A DNA stretch of 64,000 nucleotides from Anaerolineae bacterium (GCA_018432315.1 JAHDLB010000027.1:124001-188000); one strand, 5' to 3'. Positions 43,027-51,894 are shown, numbered from the stretch's first letter. Numbers and translations are program-made. The notes: a model not told the origin generated them from the letters alone.

Positions 43027-43536
43027 TCACCGGCGGAAGATGGCGAGCCAGTCGTTGGCCTGTTTGCGCTGTTTGGTGTCGCCTGGGTCCAGCAAGGTCA
43101 GCGCGAATTCCATATCTTTGATCGCTTCGGCGGCGTTGTCCAGCATGAAAAACGCGACCGCGCGATGCATGTAGACTTCGGGCCGGTTGACGGCGATGTG
43201 CTGCGCGCGCGAGAAATGATCGATCGCCTCCGTGTACTGGCCCGACTGAAAGGCGCGCATTCCCCGGCCATAGTGGGCCAGCCATTGGCGGCGGTCCAGC
43301 GACAGCCCCGCGGCGAAGTCGTCTTCGGCCTCGTCGAGCGCATTGTTGCGCAGCAGGATGAGTCCGCGCGTGACGTAATACTCGCCGCGCTTCGGCTCAA
43401 GCAGGATCGCCTCGTCCAGATCGGCCAGCGCAAGGTCGAGCTTGCCCCGTTCCAGGTGGGCCAGCCCGCGCTCGTAGTAGCGCTCGGCGAGACTCAACCG
43501 CTGGCCGCGGCGTGCAACGCGAGTCGGTCGTGGCAT
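43027..43536 (-). CDS. Tetratricopeptide-repeat protein
   Basis: 169 aa from ATG 43536, which follows AGGG by about 6 bp. An ATG four codons earlier is an alternative. About four TPR units span 17-155 (YYERGLAHLERGKLDLALADLDEAI, YYVTRGLILLRNNALDEAEDD, HYGRGMRAFQSGQYTEAIDHF, YMHRAVAFFMLDNAAEAIKDM). There is a basic N-terminal tail and no signal peptide. A cytosolic protein-protein adaptor is likely. It is divergent from the FHA gene. Confidence 0.88.
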   Translation of the reverse strand: MPRPTRVARRGQRLSLAERYYERGLAHLERGKLDLALADLDEAILLEPKRGEYYVTRGLILLRNNALDEAEDDFAAGLSLDRRQWLAHYGRGMRAFQSGQYTEAIDHFSRAQHIAVNRPEVYMHRAVAFFMLDNAAEAIKDMEFALTLLDPGDTKQRKQANDWLAIFRR

Positions 43537-43609
43537 TGGGTCCCTCATCTCTCGTGCGTCAAGGTTGAGTATAACCCATTCTACGCGAAGATATGGGGAC
43601 GATTCGCAA

Positions 43610-43637
43610 TTGTCAAGATTGGTGCATCAGGTATACT
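43610..43637 (+). promoter_or_regulatory. Promoter for the FHA gene
   Basis: TTGTCA (43610-43615), 16 bp, TATACT (43632-43637). Predicted transcription start near 43644, downstream of the ATG at 43593. Confidence 0.6.
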
Positions 43638-43676
43638 GGTGCTACCGAATACGTGCGCGCTGAGGGGTGCTCTATC

Positions 43677-44168
43677 GTGGTCCAGTGTCCAAACTGCGGG
43701 TACGAGAACCCGGATCATGAAATACTCTGTATCAGGTGTGGGCTGCCGCTGGAGATCACACGGGATGGGACGACGCGCCGGCTGGAGTCCGCCGCCGATG
43801 CGGCCAATTTCCCGCGCTGGGGAACGGCCCGGCTGGGCAAAGAGCGGAAGCTGCTGCTGCACATCCGGGGCCATGACAAGCCACTGGTCGTCCACATCTC
43901 CGACACGCTGATTCTGGGGCGGCGGGATGCGGATACGGGCGAAGCGCCTGAGATCGACCTGGCCGATTATGGGGCCCAGGAGCTTGGCGTGTCGCGCCGC
44001 CATGCTGCGATCCTGGTGGAGGATGACGCGCTCAAGGTGATGGACCTGGGGAGCGCCAATTCGACATTCATGAACGGACAAAAACTCATCGCACACCAGG
44101 CGCGCATTCTTCGGGACGGGGATGAGTTGCGACTGGCCCGGCTGGTCATTCGCATCAACTTCGCTTGA
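43677..44168 (+). CDS. Zinc-ribbon FHA-domain protein
   Basis: 163 aa from GTG 43677, with GAGGGG upstream. The longer open frame starts before the promoter. Residues 4-21 form a zinc ribbon (CPNCGYENPDHEILCIRCG). The FHA domain, about 70-155, has the conserved LILGRRD, SRRHAAI and GSANSTFMNG. FHA domains bind phosphothreonine peptides, so this is a candidate reader of Ser/Thr kinase signalling. No kinase is nearby. Confidence 0.9.
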   Translation: MVQCPNCGYENPDHEILCIRCGLPLEITRDGTTRRLESAADAANFPRWGTARLGKERKLLLHIRGHDKPLVVHISDTLILGRRDADTGEAPEIDLADYGAQELGVSRRHAAILVEDDALKVMDLGSANSTFMNGQKLIAHQARILRDGDELRLARLVIRINFA

Positions 44169-44313
44169 CCAGCAGTCCCGGTGTCGATGATCTGCCCGCC
44201 AATCAAATGTGGCAGACGCTGAATCTTGCCTTATCATAGTGCGGTTGTCTGCTGCGGCTGTGGGGGGCCGCCCCGGCAGACGGGGATATCACACGGCTGG
44301 TTGGAAGGGGTGT

Positions 44314-45966
44314 ATGTCCGTTTACAAGAATCCCACCTGGTACAAGGATGCTGTTTTTTACGAGTTGTATATCCGGGCCTTCAAGGACGGGTCCGGCGAC
44401 GGGCATGGGGATTTGCGCGGGCTGCTCGACCGCCTCGACTACCTGCAAGAACTGGGCGTGGACTGCGTGTGGCTGCTGCCGATGTATCCCTCGCCCCTGT
44501 TCGACGACGGTTACGACGTCGCGGACTATCGCAACATTCACGAGGACTTCGGCACGCTCGAAGACTTCAAAGCGATTGTGGATGGCGTGCACGAGCGCGG
44601 GATGTGCATTATCGTCGATATCGTGCTCAACCACACGTCGGATCAGCATCCCTGGTTCATCGAGTCGCGCCAGTCGAAGGATTCGCCCAAGCGCGATTGG
44701 TACGTGTGGAGCGAAACCGACCAGCGCTACCAGGACGCGCGCATCATCTTTCTGGACACCGAGGTCTCGAACTGGACCTATGATGAGTTGACCGGTGAAT
44801 ATTACTGGCACCGGTTCTACAGCCAGCAGCCCGACCTGAACTACGACAACCCGGAGGTCCAGCAGGAAATGCTGGACATCGTTGATTTCTGGATGGAGAT
44901 GGGCATCGACGGTTTTCGGGTGGACGCCGTGCCCTACCTGTTCGAGCGCGAGAACACCAACTGCGAGAACCTGCCGGAAACGCACGACTACGTCAAGCGG
45001 CTGCGGGCGCATGTCGAGGCGAAATGGCCGGGGCGCATCCTGCTGGCCGAGGCCAACCAGTGGCCGCACGACGTGCGCGAGTATTTCGGCGACGCTGACG
45101 AGTTCCACATGGCGTTTCACTTCCCGCTGATGCCGCGCCTGTTCATGTCGCTCAAACAGCGCAGCCGCCGGAGCATTGTGGACATCATGAACCGCACGCC
45201 GGACATTCCCCCGATGGCCCAGTGGTGCATCTTCCTGCGCAACCACGACGAGCTGACGCTGGAAATGGTGACGGAAGAGGAGCGCCAGTTCATGTGGGAG
45301 CAGTACGCGCCCGAACCGCGTATGCGGCTCAACCTGGGCATTCGCCGCCGGCTGGCGCCCCTGCTGAACAACGACCGGCGCCGGATCGAACTGCTCAACG
45401 CGATGCTGTTCACGCTGCCCGGCTCGCCGATCATCTACTATGGCGACGAGATCGGCATGGGGGACGACATCTGGCGCGACGATCGCAACGGCGTGCGCAC
45501 GCCCATGCAGTGGGATACGTCTAAGAACGCCGGGTTTTCGAGCGCCGACGAGCTGTACGAGGCGATGATCGACGATCGCATCTTCGGCTTCCAGGGGGTC
45601 AACGTGGCCCAGCAACAGGCCGATCCGGAGTCGCTGTGGCACAAAGTGGTCCACATGCTCACCGTTCGCAAGCAGTACCGCGCTTTTGGGCGCGGGTCGT
45701 TCGAATTCGAGCTGCCGGAAAACGACGGGGTGCTGGGCTACTGGCGGGTGTACGCGCACGAAGACGCGCCGGAAATCGAGCCGGAGCGCTTCCTCGTGCT
45801 TGTCAACCTGACCGATGAGTTGCAGACCGTGACGCTCGACCTGGGCGCCCACCAGGGGAAAACGCCCGTCGACGTGCTGACGAGCGAAAGCTGGCCGGAG
45901 ATCACCGCTGAGCCGTACACGGCCACCCTGGCGCCGTATGAGTATGTGTGGCTGAAGTTACCCTGA
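44314..45966 (+). CDS. treS: Trehalose synthase (maltose alpha-D-glucosyltransferase)
   Basis: 550 aa from ATG 44314, with GAAGGGG upstream. GH13 barrel with the N-terminal WYKDAVFYELYIRAFKDGSGDGHGDL typical of TreS. Catalytic Asp204 in GFRVDAVPYL, Glu246 in ILLAEANQW, and Asp312 in FLRNHDEL. It interconverts maltose and trehalose. No maltokinase domain is fused, and none is in the window. The terminator lies just after it. TreS supplies trehalose for stress protection or feeds the glycogen pathway in reverse. Confidence 0.93.
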   Translation: MSVYKNPTWYKDAVFYELYIRAFKDGSGDGHGDLRGLLDRLDYLQELGVDCVWLLPMYPSPLFDDGYDVADYRNIHEDFGTLEDFKAIVDGVHERGMCIIVDIVLNHTSDQHPWFIESRQSKDSPKRDWYVWSETDQRYQDARIIFLDTEVSNWTYDELTGEYYWHRFYSQQPDLNYDNPEVQQEMLDIVDFWMEMGIDGFRVDAVPYLFERENTNCENLPETHDYVKRLRAHVEAKWPGRILLAEANQWPHDVREYFGDADEFHMAFHFPLMPRLFMSLKQRSRRSIVDIMNRTPDIPPMAQWCIFLRNHDELTLEMVTEEERQFMWEQYAPEPRMRLNLGIRRRLAPLLNNDRRRIELLNAMLFTLPGSPIIYYGDEIGMGDDIWRDDRNGVRTPMQWDTSKNAGFSSADELYEAMIDDRIFGFQGVNVAQQQADPESLWHKVVHMLTVRKQYRAFGRGSFEFELPENDGVLGYWRVYAHEDAPEIEPERFLVLVNLTDELQTVTLDLGAHQGKTPVDVLTSESWPEITAEPYTATLAPYEYVWLKLP

Positions 45967-45976
45967 TCGATGCGCG

Positions 45977-46003
45977 AGAGCCGGTCGTGCTCAGGCCGGC
46001 TCT
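45977..46003. terminator. Terminator between treS and the convergent unknown gene
   Basis: AGAGCCGG (45977-45984) pairs with CCGGCTCT (45996-46003), followed by TCTTCTT. It overlaps the 3' end of the convergent gene. Confidence 0.7.
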
Positions 46004-47103
46004 TCTTCCACCTGCGTCTTGACTACGTGCACTTCGAGCGCGTTGGCGATCACAATCGCCACCGTCCACGCGAAGTTTTCCGCCGCTTCGTAGGCTTCCT
46101 GGTCGGCTTTGTGCTGCCGCAGGTATTCGATGCCCTCTTTGCTGTTCACCGAGAATTTGTCGCCGACCGTGGCGCGCTTGCGCGACAGCTCGCTGCTGGT
46201 GGCGTGCGTCGTTTGGGCCAGCAGCAGGGACTCGTCCGCCAGGGTGAGGTACACGCCCCACGTGTAGGTGGTATAGGTGATTTCGGTGATCAGGTCTTTT
46301 TCTTCCTGCTGCGGCACGTACTCCCGCGCGATGGTGTGGCGCAGCTCGATGTTGCGCACGCTGTCGAAGGCGATCTCGCGGCCCTTCTGACCGCCCAGGA
46401 ACGTGCCGAGCAGTCCGGTCGGCGGGATCAGCCGGATGCGCTCTTGTTTCGGGTCCAGCGCGACCTGGTTGAAAGCGGGCGCGACATCGCCGTGCTTGGC
46501 ATGGGCCGCGTCTTTCGCCAGCCGGAGCGTGATCCCGCCGCGCCCGCGCCCGAGCCAGATGTTCGGGTGCTGGGTCGGCAGGTTGACCGACTGGGCGAAC
46601 AGCCTGACGCGCTGGGGATCGATGTCTTCGCGCTGGTGGGGCACCAGCGGGCCGGTGACGCCGCTGCGCACCGATCCCGGCGGCTGGTGGCGCGGCAGTT
46701 TCTTGGCGCCGAAAACCTTGAGCGGGCAGCCGATGTGCTCGGCCAGTTCGCGCCCGGCCTGTTGGGCGGACGCGGCGTAAATTGCGTTGACCCCGGCGGG
46801 CCAGCGCACCAGCTCCAGCCAGCGCGCTTTGTCCTCCTTGTTGCGCGCCACGTGGAATCCCAACACCCAACAGCGCGCCTTGTCATCGTAGCCGATGACC
46901 ACCGCCTGCACGTACTCCAACGATAGGACCGTGCCCGGCAGTTTGTGCGCTTCACCGAAGGCGGGAGTGTATTCCATGACGCCGCCGCCGCGCGTGATCT
47001 CGAAAACGGGCAGCGAAGAAAGCACCTCGTCGCCGGTAGGAATCAACCCCCACGTGCCGTCCTCAACGAAAATCTCGTAGTTCAGGGCTGCAATGCGGAC
47101 CAT
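45991..47103 (-). CDS. Conserved-looking protein of unknown function
   Basis: 370 aa, soluble, no signal peptide. The N-terminal part (about 1-120) is beta-rich (MVRIAALNYEIFVEDGTWGLIP). The middle part (about 165-290) contains NIWLGRGRGGITLRL and FDSVRNIELRHTIAREY, which could be a PH-like or beta-barrel fold. The C-terminal helix-rich part ends in an acidic tail. I recognise no family. It has a very strong AGGAGGGG and its own promoter (47136-47164), so it is likely well expressed. It is convergent with treS. Confidence 0.7.
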   Translation of the reverse strand: MVRIAALNYEIFVEDGTWGLIPTGDEVLSSLPVFEITRGGGVMEYTPAFGEAHKLPGTVLSLEYVQAVVIGYDDKARCWVLGFHVARNKEDKARWLELVRWPAGVNAIYAASAQQAGRELAEHIGCPLKVFGAKKLPRHQPPGSVRSGVTGPLVPHQREDIDPQRVRLFAQSVNLPTQHPNIWLGRGRGGITLRLAKDAAHAKHGDVAPAFNQVALDPKQERIRLIPPTGLLGTFLGGQKGREIAFDSVRNIELRHTIAREYVPQQEEKDLITEITYTTYTWGVYLTLADESLLLAQTTHATSSELSRKRATVGDKFSVNSKEGIEYLRQHKADQEAYEAAENFAWTVAIVIANALEVHVVKTQVEEEPA

Positions 47104-47135
47104 CCGCCCCTCCTGTCAGTAAGCCTTTATGGTCT

Positions 47136-47164
47136 AGTGTAAGAAAAAATCCGCCCGGCGTCTA
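47136..47164 (-). promoter_or_regulatory. Promoter for the unknown 370-aa gene
   Basis: Minus strand TAGACG (47164-47159), 17 bp, TACACT (47141-47136), about 33 bp before the start codon. Confidence 0.55.
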
Positions 47165-47196
47165 GCACCTGAAAGTCACATTGTTCGTCCCGCCGC

Positions 47197-47224
47197 TTGA
47201 CAGCGCCCCAGACTTGAGTAGACT
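47197..47224 (+). promoter_or_regulatory. Promoter for the 222-aa membrane protein gene
   Basis: Perfect TTGACA (47197-47202), 16 bp, TAGACT (47219-47224). Predicted leader about 70 nt. Confidence 0.6.
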
Positions 47225-47300
47225 GCCAGATAGTGCGCACACCTGTTGGCGAGGCTGGCCCAGGCGCGAGCATCCGGACCGGCGAACGAAGGAGGGGACC

Positions 47301-47969
47301 ATGGCACGACGCAAAGAGGGTAAAAGTCGCCGGGCGAGGGCGGCAGGGAAGGCGACGCGTCATCCGTTGTTGGTGTACTACAACCTGAGCCGGCGCTACC
47401 GCCCCAGCGCGCTTCTGTTCGTGCTGCTCGGCTTGATCTTGCTGCTGCCGAGCGTGTTCGAGGGTCTGCAGAGCGACGTCATCGCGCCGGAGCTGCTGGG
47501 CGTGATCGGGATCGTGGTGCTCCTGGTGGGGCTGGCGCTGTGGCTGTTCTCCATCCTGGTGAAACGCCGCTCGTACGTGGAGTGCACGCCGGAGATCCTG
47601 GTCGTTCGCACCCCGTTCTACCGCGTGCTGGTAAGCTACCGCCGGGTGAAACAGGCGCAGCCGGTCCAGGTGTCGCACATCTTCCCACGCGAAAGCCTCA
47701 AGGGGATGGGCAAGCCGCTCGTCAAGCCGCTGCTGGGCATGACGGCGGTCGAGCTGCACGTCAAGTCGTGGCCGGCGCCCAAGCGGCGCTTGCAGCGGTT
47801 CATCAGCCCGTACCTGTTTTCGTCGCGGTCCGAGGCGTGGCTGTTCATCGTGCCGAACTACAGCCTGCTGATTCGCCAGCTCGACGCGGCGACCAGCGAG
47901 AAGATCGACGCGTCGCGGCAGCCGGCATCGACTTACCAGGACCCTATCGAGCGGCTGCGGCACGGTTAG
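47301..47969 (+). CDS. Two-helix membrane protein with PH-like domain, unknown
   Basis: 222 aa from ATG 47301, with GGAGGGG upstream. A basic N-terminus of about 30 residues (RRKEGKSRRARAAGKATR) is followed by two transmembrane helices (about 37-55 and 65-90). The soluble part starts RRSYVECTPEILVVRTPFYRVLVSYRRV, the pattern of bacterial PH-like domains. The remainder is mixed. No family is named. It is divergent from the unknown 370-aa gene. Confidence 0.65.
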   Translation: MARRKEGKSRRARAAGKATRHPLLVYYNLSRRYRPSALLFVLLGLILLLPSVFEGLQSDVIAPELLGVIGIVVLLVGLALWLFSILVKRRSYVECTPEILVVRTPFYRVLVSYRRVKQAQPVQVSHIFPRESLKGMGKPLVKPLLGMTAVELHVKSWPAPKRRLQRFISPYLFSSRSEAWLFIVPNYSLLIRQLDAATSEKIDASRQPASTYQDPIERLRHG

Positions 47970-47991
47970 CAGGGCGAGCGGTTGGAATCAA

Positions 47992-48021
47992 AACAGGCGG
48001 CCCCGTGTGAAGCCGCCTGTT
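47992..48021 (-). terminator. Terminator of the rplJ-rplL operon
   Basis: AACAGGCGGC (47992-48001) pairs with GCCGCCTGTT (48012-48021). On the minus strand it is followed by TTTT, so it serves rplL. It may also stop the convergent gene. Confidence 0.85.
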
Positions 48022-48048
48022 GGTGTGTCGGAAAGCTGCGAGGCGAGG

Positions 48049-48441
48049 TTACTTGACCTCGATGGCAGCGCCGGCCTCTTCGAGCTTGGCCTTCGCGTCG
48101 TTGGCCGCTTCTTTGCTCACGGCTTCCATGACGTTGCTGGGCACGCCCTCGACGAGTTCCTTGGCTTCCTTCAGACCCAGGTTGGTCAGGGCGCGAACGA
48201 CCTTGATGACCTCGATCTTCTTGGGGCCGATGTCCTTGAGGACGACGTCGAACTCCGTCTTCTCTTCTTCTTCCTCACCCGCTGCGGCAACCGCGCCACC
48301 AGCCATCATCGGCATAGCGCCCATCGCCATCGGGGCCGCCGCCTCGACGCCCCACGCCTCTTCGAGCATCGTCTTCAGCTCAGCGGCTTCCATCACGGTC
48401 AGCGCGCTCAGTTCTTCAACCAGTTTCTGCAGATCCGCCAT
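48049..48441 (-). CDS. rplL: Ribosomal protein bL12 (L7/L12)
   Basis: 130 aa. N-terminal dimerisation helices ([23 protein letters not shown]), a flexible Ala/Gly/Met-rich hinge with an acidic [12 protein letters not shown], and the globular C-terminal domain with [27 protein letters not shown], the factor-binding site. It forms the ribosome stalk that recruits translation GTPases. AAAGGAA precedes the ATG. It is translated after rplJ from the same mRNA. Confidence 0.98.
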   Translation of the reverse strand: MADLQKLVEELSALTVMEAAELKTMLEEAWGVEAAAPMAMGAMPMMAGGAVAAAGEEEEEKTEFDVVLKDIGPKKIEVIKVVRALTNLGLKEAKELVEGVPSNVMEAVSKEAANDAKAKLEEAGAAIEVK

Positions 48442-48530
48442 TGTGAGTTTTTCCTTTCGTATGGTCAGCCAGTTTCAGCTTGCTTTGTTGACAATTTGAC
48501 GTTCGATCGATCTTGACGAGCCGGGCCGCG

Positions 48531-49088
48531 CTAGGCGGCTTCTTTCTGGGAATAGGCAGCCAGGACGTTGACGAGCCCATCGGTTGCCGCCTGGATGACG
48601 GCCACCACCTGGCGGCCAGGTTCTTCGATCAGACCCACGAACTGCGTGAGCGGCATCGTTGTCATGCCGATCAACTGCGCCCGCAGGACTTCGAGCGGTG
48701 GCAGTTCGGAGATAGCGTCCAACTGCTTCGCATCGACGACGCTCTCGCCGAGAATGCCGCCCTTGACGACCATGATTTCGCTGTCGTCCGCATAATCGAG
48801 GACGGCTTTGATGGTGGCGGGCAGGTCTTCGAACGCGACAGCCAGGGCCACCGGCCCGCTGAGCAGATCTTCCGGGACCCCCATACCGACCCTGTCCAGG
48901 GCGATCTTCAACAGGGTGTTCTTGGTAATGGTGAAGTGTGCGCCCTTTTCGCGCAGTTTTCCGCGCAGGTCATCGAGTTGCTTCATGGTCATGCCCCGGT
49001 ATTCCGTGATCACCACACCGCGGGCACGTTCCAGTATGTCGACGTATCCGGCGACAAGTTCCTCTTTACGCTGTTTAGTGAGAGCCAA
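48531..49088 (-). CDS. rplJ: Ribosomal protein uL10
   Basis: 185 aa from TTG 49088. The encoded start MALTKQRKEELV is the usual L10 N-terminus, and GGAGG lies 9 bp upstream. An ATG 12 codons earlier (49124) would give a non-family extension and no ribosome site. The core includes VVITEYRGMTMKQLDDLRGKLREKGAHFTITKNTL. The protein anchors L7/L12 to the 50S subunit and represses its own operon by binding the leader RNA. L11 and L1 genes are not adjacent here. Confidence 0.97.
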   Translation of the reverse strand: MALTKQRKEELVAGYVDILERARGVVITEYRGMTMKQLDDLRGKLREKGAHFTITKNTLLKIALDRVGMGVPEDLLSGPVALAVAFEDLPATIKAVLDYADDSEIMVVKGGILGESVVDAKQLDAISELPPLEVLRAQLIGMTTMPLTQFVGLIEEPGRQVVAVIQAATDGLVNVLAAYSQKEAA

Positions 49089-49138
49089 GCGCGCTTTCCT
49101 CCTTTCCTCAAGAGTTTTGGACATCCGCAGAGAAGACC

Positions 49139-49171
49139 AAAAAACGGTCTCCGCACACAAGACGAAGACCG
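49139..49171 (-). terminator. Attenuator terminator in the rplJ leader
   Basis: On the minus strand CGGTCT (49150-49145 complement, paired with 49166-49171) forms a stem, followed by TTTTTT at 49144-49139. It lies inside the leader, before the rplJ start, which suits attenuation control. Confidence 0.7.
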
Positions 49172-49296
49172 CGATACGCACTGGCGTTCCGGTGGGGGTC
49201 TTCACCTCGGCAGGTAGGAACGTCCCGTTATGCCCGGTCGGGCACCTGCTGTCTGCGGTAAAGGACCAGCCTGGGCTGGTAACCTATCCAGATGAT
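49172..49296 (-). ncRNA. Ribosomal protein L10 leader RNA
   Basis: The minus-strand transcript contains the conserved L10-leader blocks CCGCAGACAGCAGGTG (49258-49243) and CCTGCCGAGGTGAA (49214-49201), which face each other in the known L10-binding structure. The location upstream of rplJ and downstream of a near-consensus promoter fits. Exact ends are estimated. Confidence 0.8.
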
Positions 49297-49302
49297 GCGG
49301 AC

Positions 49303-49331
49303 ATGATACCAGCCGGGGCAGGGCGCGTCAA
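49303..49331 (-). promoter_or_regulatory. Promoter of the rplJ-rplL operon
   Basis: Minus strand TTGACG (49331-49326), 17-bp spacer, TATCAT (49308-49303). Leader to rplJ of about 208 nt. Confidence 0.7.
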
Positions 49332-49353
49332 GAGTATATCTGCGGGGCGTGGC

Positions 49354-51894
49354 CTAATGGCCGTTGGGATCGCGGCCCAGCCAGCGCGTCACCTTGCGCC
49401 GCACGAACGCCCAGCGCGCGTCTCGCCACGCGTCCTGAGCGCGATCCTGGTAGGCCGGGTCGGTCTGCCAGCGATCGGGCGCAGCGTAGCGGCTTTCGAT
49501 ATAAGCCCGCGTGATGGTGTTGATCGGCATCTCGCCTTCCGGCACCTCGTCGATCAGGTAGCGGCGGCGCTCGTCGGGCGTGGACGACTGCTCGAAGCGC
49601 AGGCCCAGCCAGCGCCCGTAGATGATCATGCGGGCGTAGGCGCGTTGGACCACGTTCAGGCCGCCCAGGCCGCGATACTCGATATACCAGATCGCGAACA
49701 GCACGAGCAGCACCAGCAGGGCCACGACCAGCAGCACGATGCCGAACGCCGTCAGGATGATGCGCAGCAGGCTCGGCCCCTCGTCGCCGCCGATGCGGGT
49801 GATGTCCGGGGGCAGGGGCGTGGACGTCGGCGCAGTGGTCGGCGTCGGTGTCGGCGTCAGCGTGGGCGGAATGACCGGCCCACCGGCGGGATCGGTCGGC
49901 GTGGTGTCCCCCGCGCCGCCGGGCGTGGGCGTCATGCTCGGCATGGGGGTCGGGGTGGCGGTCGGCGTCGGCTGGGGCGTCAGCGTCGGCAGGATGGCCT
50001 GCGGGACCTGATCGTCCTGGCGATCCAACGGGGCCTCGTCCGCTGTCGGCTCGAACTCTACCCAGCCGTAACCGGGGAAATAGACCTCGACCCAGGTATG
50101 GGCGTCGCGCTCGCGCACGAGAAAGGTGTTCTGATCGGGCAGCCACGTGCCCTGGGCGAACCCGGCGGCCATGCGCGCGGGGATGCCCTGCGAGCGCAGC
50201 ATCAGGACCATGGCCGTCGAGTAGTAGTTGCAGTAGCCTTCGCGCCGCTGGAAGAGAAACCATTCCATCGGGTCGGCGCCGCTCGGCGGGGCGGGGATCG
50301 ATTCGTTGTACTGGATATTCGTGCGCAGCCAGCGCTCGATGGCCTTGGCTTTGTCGTAGGGCGTCTGGGCGCCCGCCTCGGCGATGATGCGATAGGCGAG
50401 GTCGCTCACCATTGGCGACACGTCGCTGCCGCCTTGCAGATAGCGCCGCAGGACCCATTCCGGGTAGGTCTGGTCGGCGGCGCGCAGCATGGTCGCGGTC
50501 GCCGTGCTAATCGACGACGTGACCGTGTAAGTGTCGTTGGCGCGCAGCGCCCGCCGCGCCCGGATGATGGCGACATCCGACGGGTTGTTTTCGTTGACAC
50601 AGCTCCGCTGCTCGATGTTGTCGATGCAGTCCAGCTCCGCCTCGACCGGCAGGCCCATCAGCACTGGCTGCGGCGCAGCGTGCACCAGCCGGGTGGCGCG
50701 GATCAGCATGGTCACGGTCTGCTGGACCTCGCGCCGGGCGCCGTTGATACCGTCACCGATGTTTAGCCGCAAACCGGACTCGTCCGTGTAGGCGCGCACC
50801 GTGCGGTAGTGCTTCCACGTCCACGAATTGAGGTCGTAAGTGTCGAACACAGTCGAGCGCCAGTAATAGCGCGGCCCGAAGGGGGCCTCGATCGACATCA
50901 CCGGTTTGTCGCCCAACTGCACGGCCCCGCTGAGCTGCAACTCTTCGCCGCCGTAATAATCGGCAGTGGCGATGCCCTGTCCCTCCAGCGACGAGAACAG
51001 GCGGCTCCACAGGTCGGCCAGCTCCAGGAAGATGTCGCCGGACATCAGGTCCTCGATCCGGTCCAGGCTCTTGTCGTCCTGCCCGGCAGGCGCTACCCAC
51101 GCGACCAGCACGATCACGATGGCGAGGATCGCGCCCGCCTGGAAGAACGTGCGCCGCACGTAGTTGGGGAAGCTGACGCGGTGCATGTACCAATCGAACT
51201 CGCGGGCGTCGATGTGCGAGCGGATCAGCAGGAGCAGCGAGAGGATCACGAACGCGATCAGGTACAGATCGAGCGAGGCGTCGCCCTGGTAATAAAACTG
51301 GTTGGTGACGAGAACCAGCCCGGTCGGGATGATCACGCGCCACACGCGATCGACGCGGAAGACGTGCCAGGCCGCGTTGTGTCCCAGGAACCAGAACAGG
51401 ATCGACAGGAAGAGCACGAACGCCGTTTCGTCGTTTTCAGGCTCGCGCCCGGCCAGCGATTGGTCGACCCAGATGGCGAACTCGGTGGCGACGGTGTGCA
51501 GCCGCGCCGCCCACGAGGTGCCGTCGCTCAGCATCAGCGCGTTGATGCCCAGCACCGCTCCCAGCCCGTAGAGCGTGCTCAGGATGAGGGCGAGCAGCTC
51601 GGAATAGTGGCTGCGCGCCAACAGAAACCCCAGGACGACCGACACCACGCTGACCGGCACCAGCGCGCCCAGGCCGCCGGTCCAGTCGGCGGCGTCGAGG
51701 GCGAGCGCGGTCACGACCAGCAGGCCGCACGTCATGAGCAGGCTGCTGAGGTCGCCGCGCGCGAAGACGGCGCGCAGGTTGTTACGGATGCGCCGTCGCC
51801 ACCGGCCCGGCGTCCGGTGCGAACGGGCGCGGCGCCGCTCGGCGACGGGCTGCATGTGTTGGGTTGTCGTCATGGGCTGTGCAAGCGCTTCCAA
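49354..51894 (-). CDS. TgpA-type membrane transglutaminase-like protein
   Basis: 846 aa from TTG 51894 (GAGG 4 bp upstream); the ATG seven codons later at 51873 is an alternative start. N-terminal part with about six to seven transmembrane helices (40-270) of the TgpA N-terminal type. A periplasmic or exterior transglutaminase core contains the catalytic Cys in REGYCNYYSTAMVLM, His in DAHTWVEVYFPGYGW and Asp in EFEPTADE. A Thr-Pro-rich linker (about 630-700) is followed by one more helix and a DUF4129-like tail. Family members act in envelope protein processing. The usual MoxR and DUF58 neighbours are missing here. Confidence 0.88.
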   Translation of the reverse strand: MEALAQPMTTTQHMQPVAERRRARSHRTPGRWRRRIRNNLRAVFARGDLSSLLMTCGLLVVTALALDAADWTGGLGALVPVSVVSVVLGFLLARSHYSELLALILSTLYGLGAVLGINALMLSDGTSWAARLHTVATEFAIWVDQSLAGREPENDETAFVLFLSILFWFLGHNAAWHVFRVDRVWRVIIPTGLVLVTNQFYYQGDASLDLYLIAFVILSLLLLIRSHIDAREFDWYMHRVSFPNYVRRTFFQAGAILAIVIVLVAWVAPAGQDDKSLDRIEDLMSGDIFLELADLWSRLFSSLEGQGIATADYYGGEELQLSGAVQLGDKPVMSIEAPFGPRYYWRSTVFDTYDLNSWTWKHYRTVRAYTDESGLRLNIGDGINGARREVQQTVTMLIRATRLVHAAPQPVLMGLPVEAELDCIDNIEQRSCVNENNPSDVAIIRARRALRANDTYTVTSSISTATATMLRAADQTYPEWVLRRYLQGGSDVSPMVSDLAYRIIAEAGAQTPYDKAKAIERWLRTNIQYNESIPAPPSGADPMEWFLFQRREGYCNYYSTAMVLMLRSQGIPARMAAGFAQGTWLPDQNTFLVRERDAHTWVEVYFPGYGWVEFEPTADEAPLDRQDDQVPQAILPTLTPQPTPTATPTPMPSMTPTPGGAGDTTPTDPAGGPVIPPTLTPTPTPTTAPTSTPLPPDITRIGGDEGPSLLRIILTAFGIVLLVVALLVLLVLFAIWYIEYRGLGGLNVVQRAYARMIIYGRWLGLRFEQSSTPDERRRYLIDEVPEGEMPINTITRAYIESRYAAPDRWQTDPAYQDRAQDAWRDARWAFVRRKVTRWLGRDPNGH

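Noticed and set aside
49089-49205. N-terminal extension of L10 from an upstream start
   Set aside because: The region is leader RNA with an attenuator. The TTG at 49088 gives the normal L10 N-terminus.
48808-50766. 652-codon plus-strand frame over the L10 leader and transglutaminase gene
   Set aside because: Antisense to clear genes and an RNA leader, with low-complexity translation.
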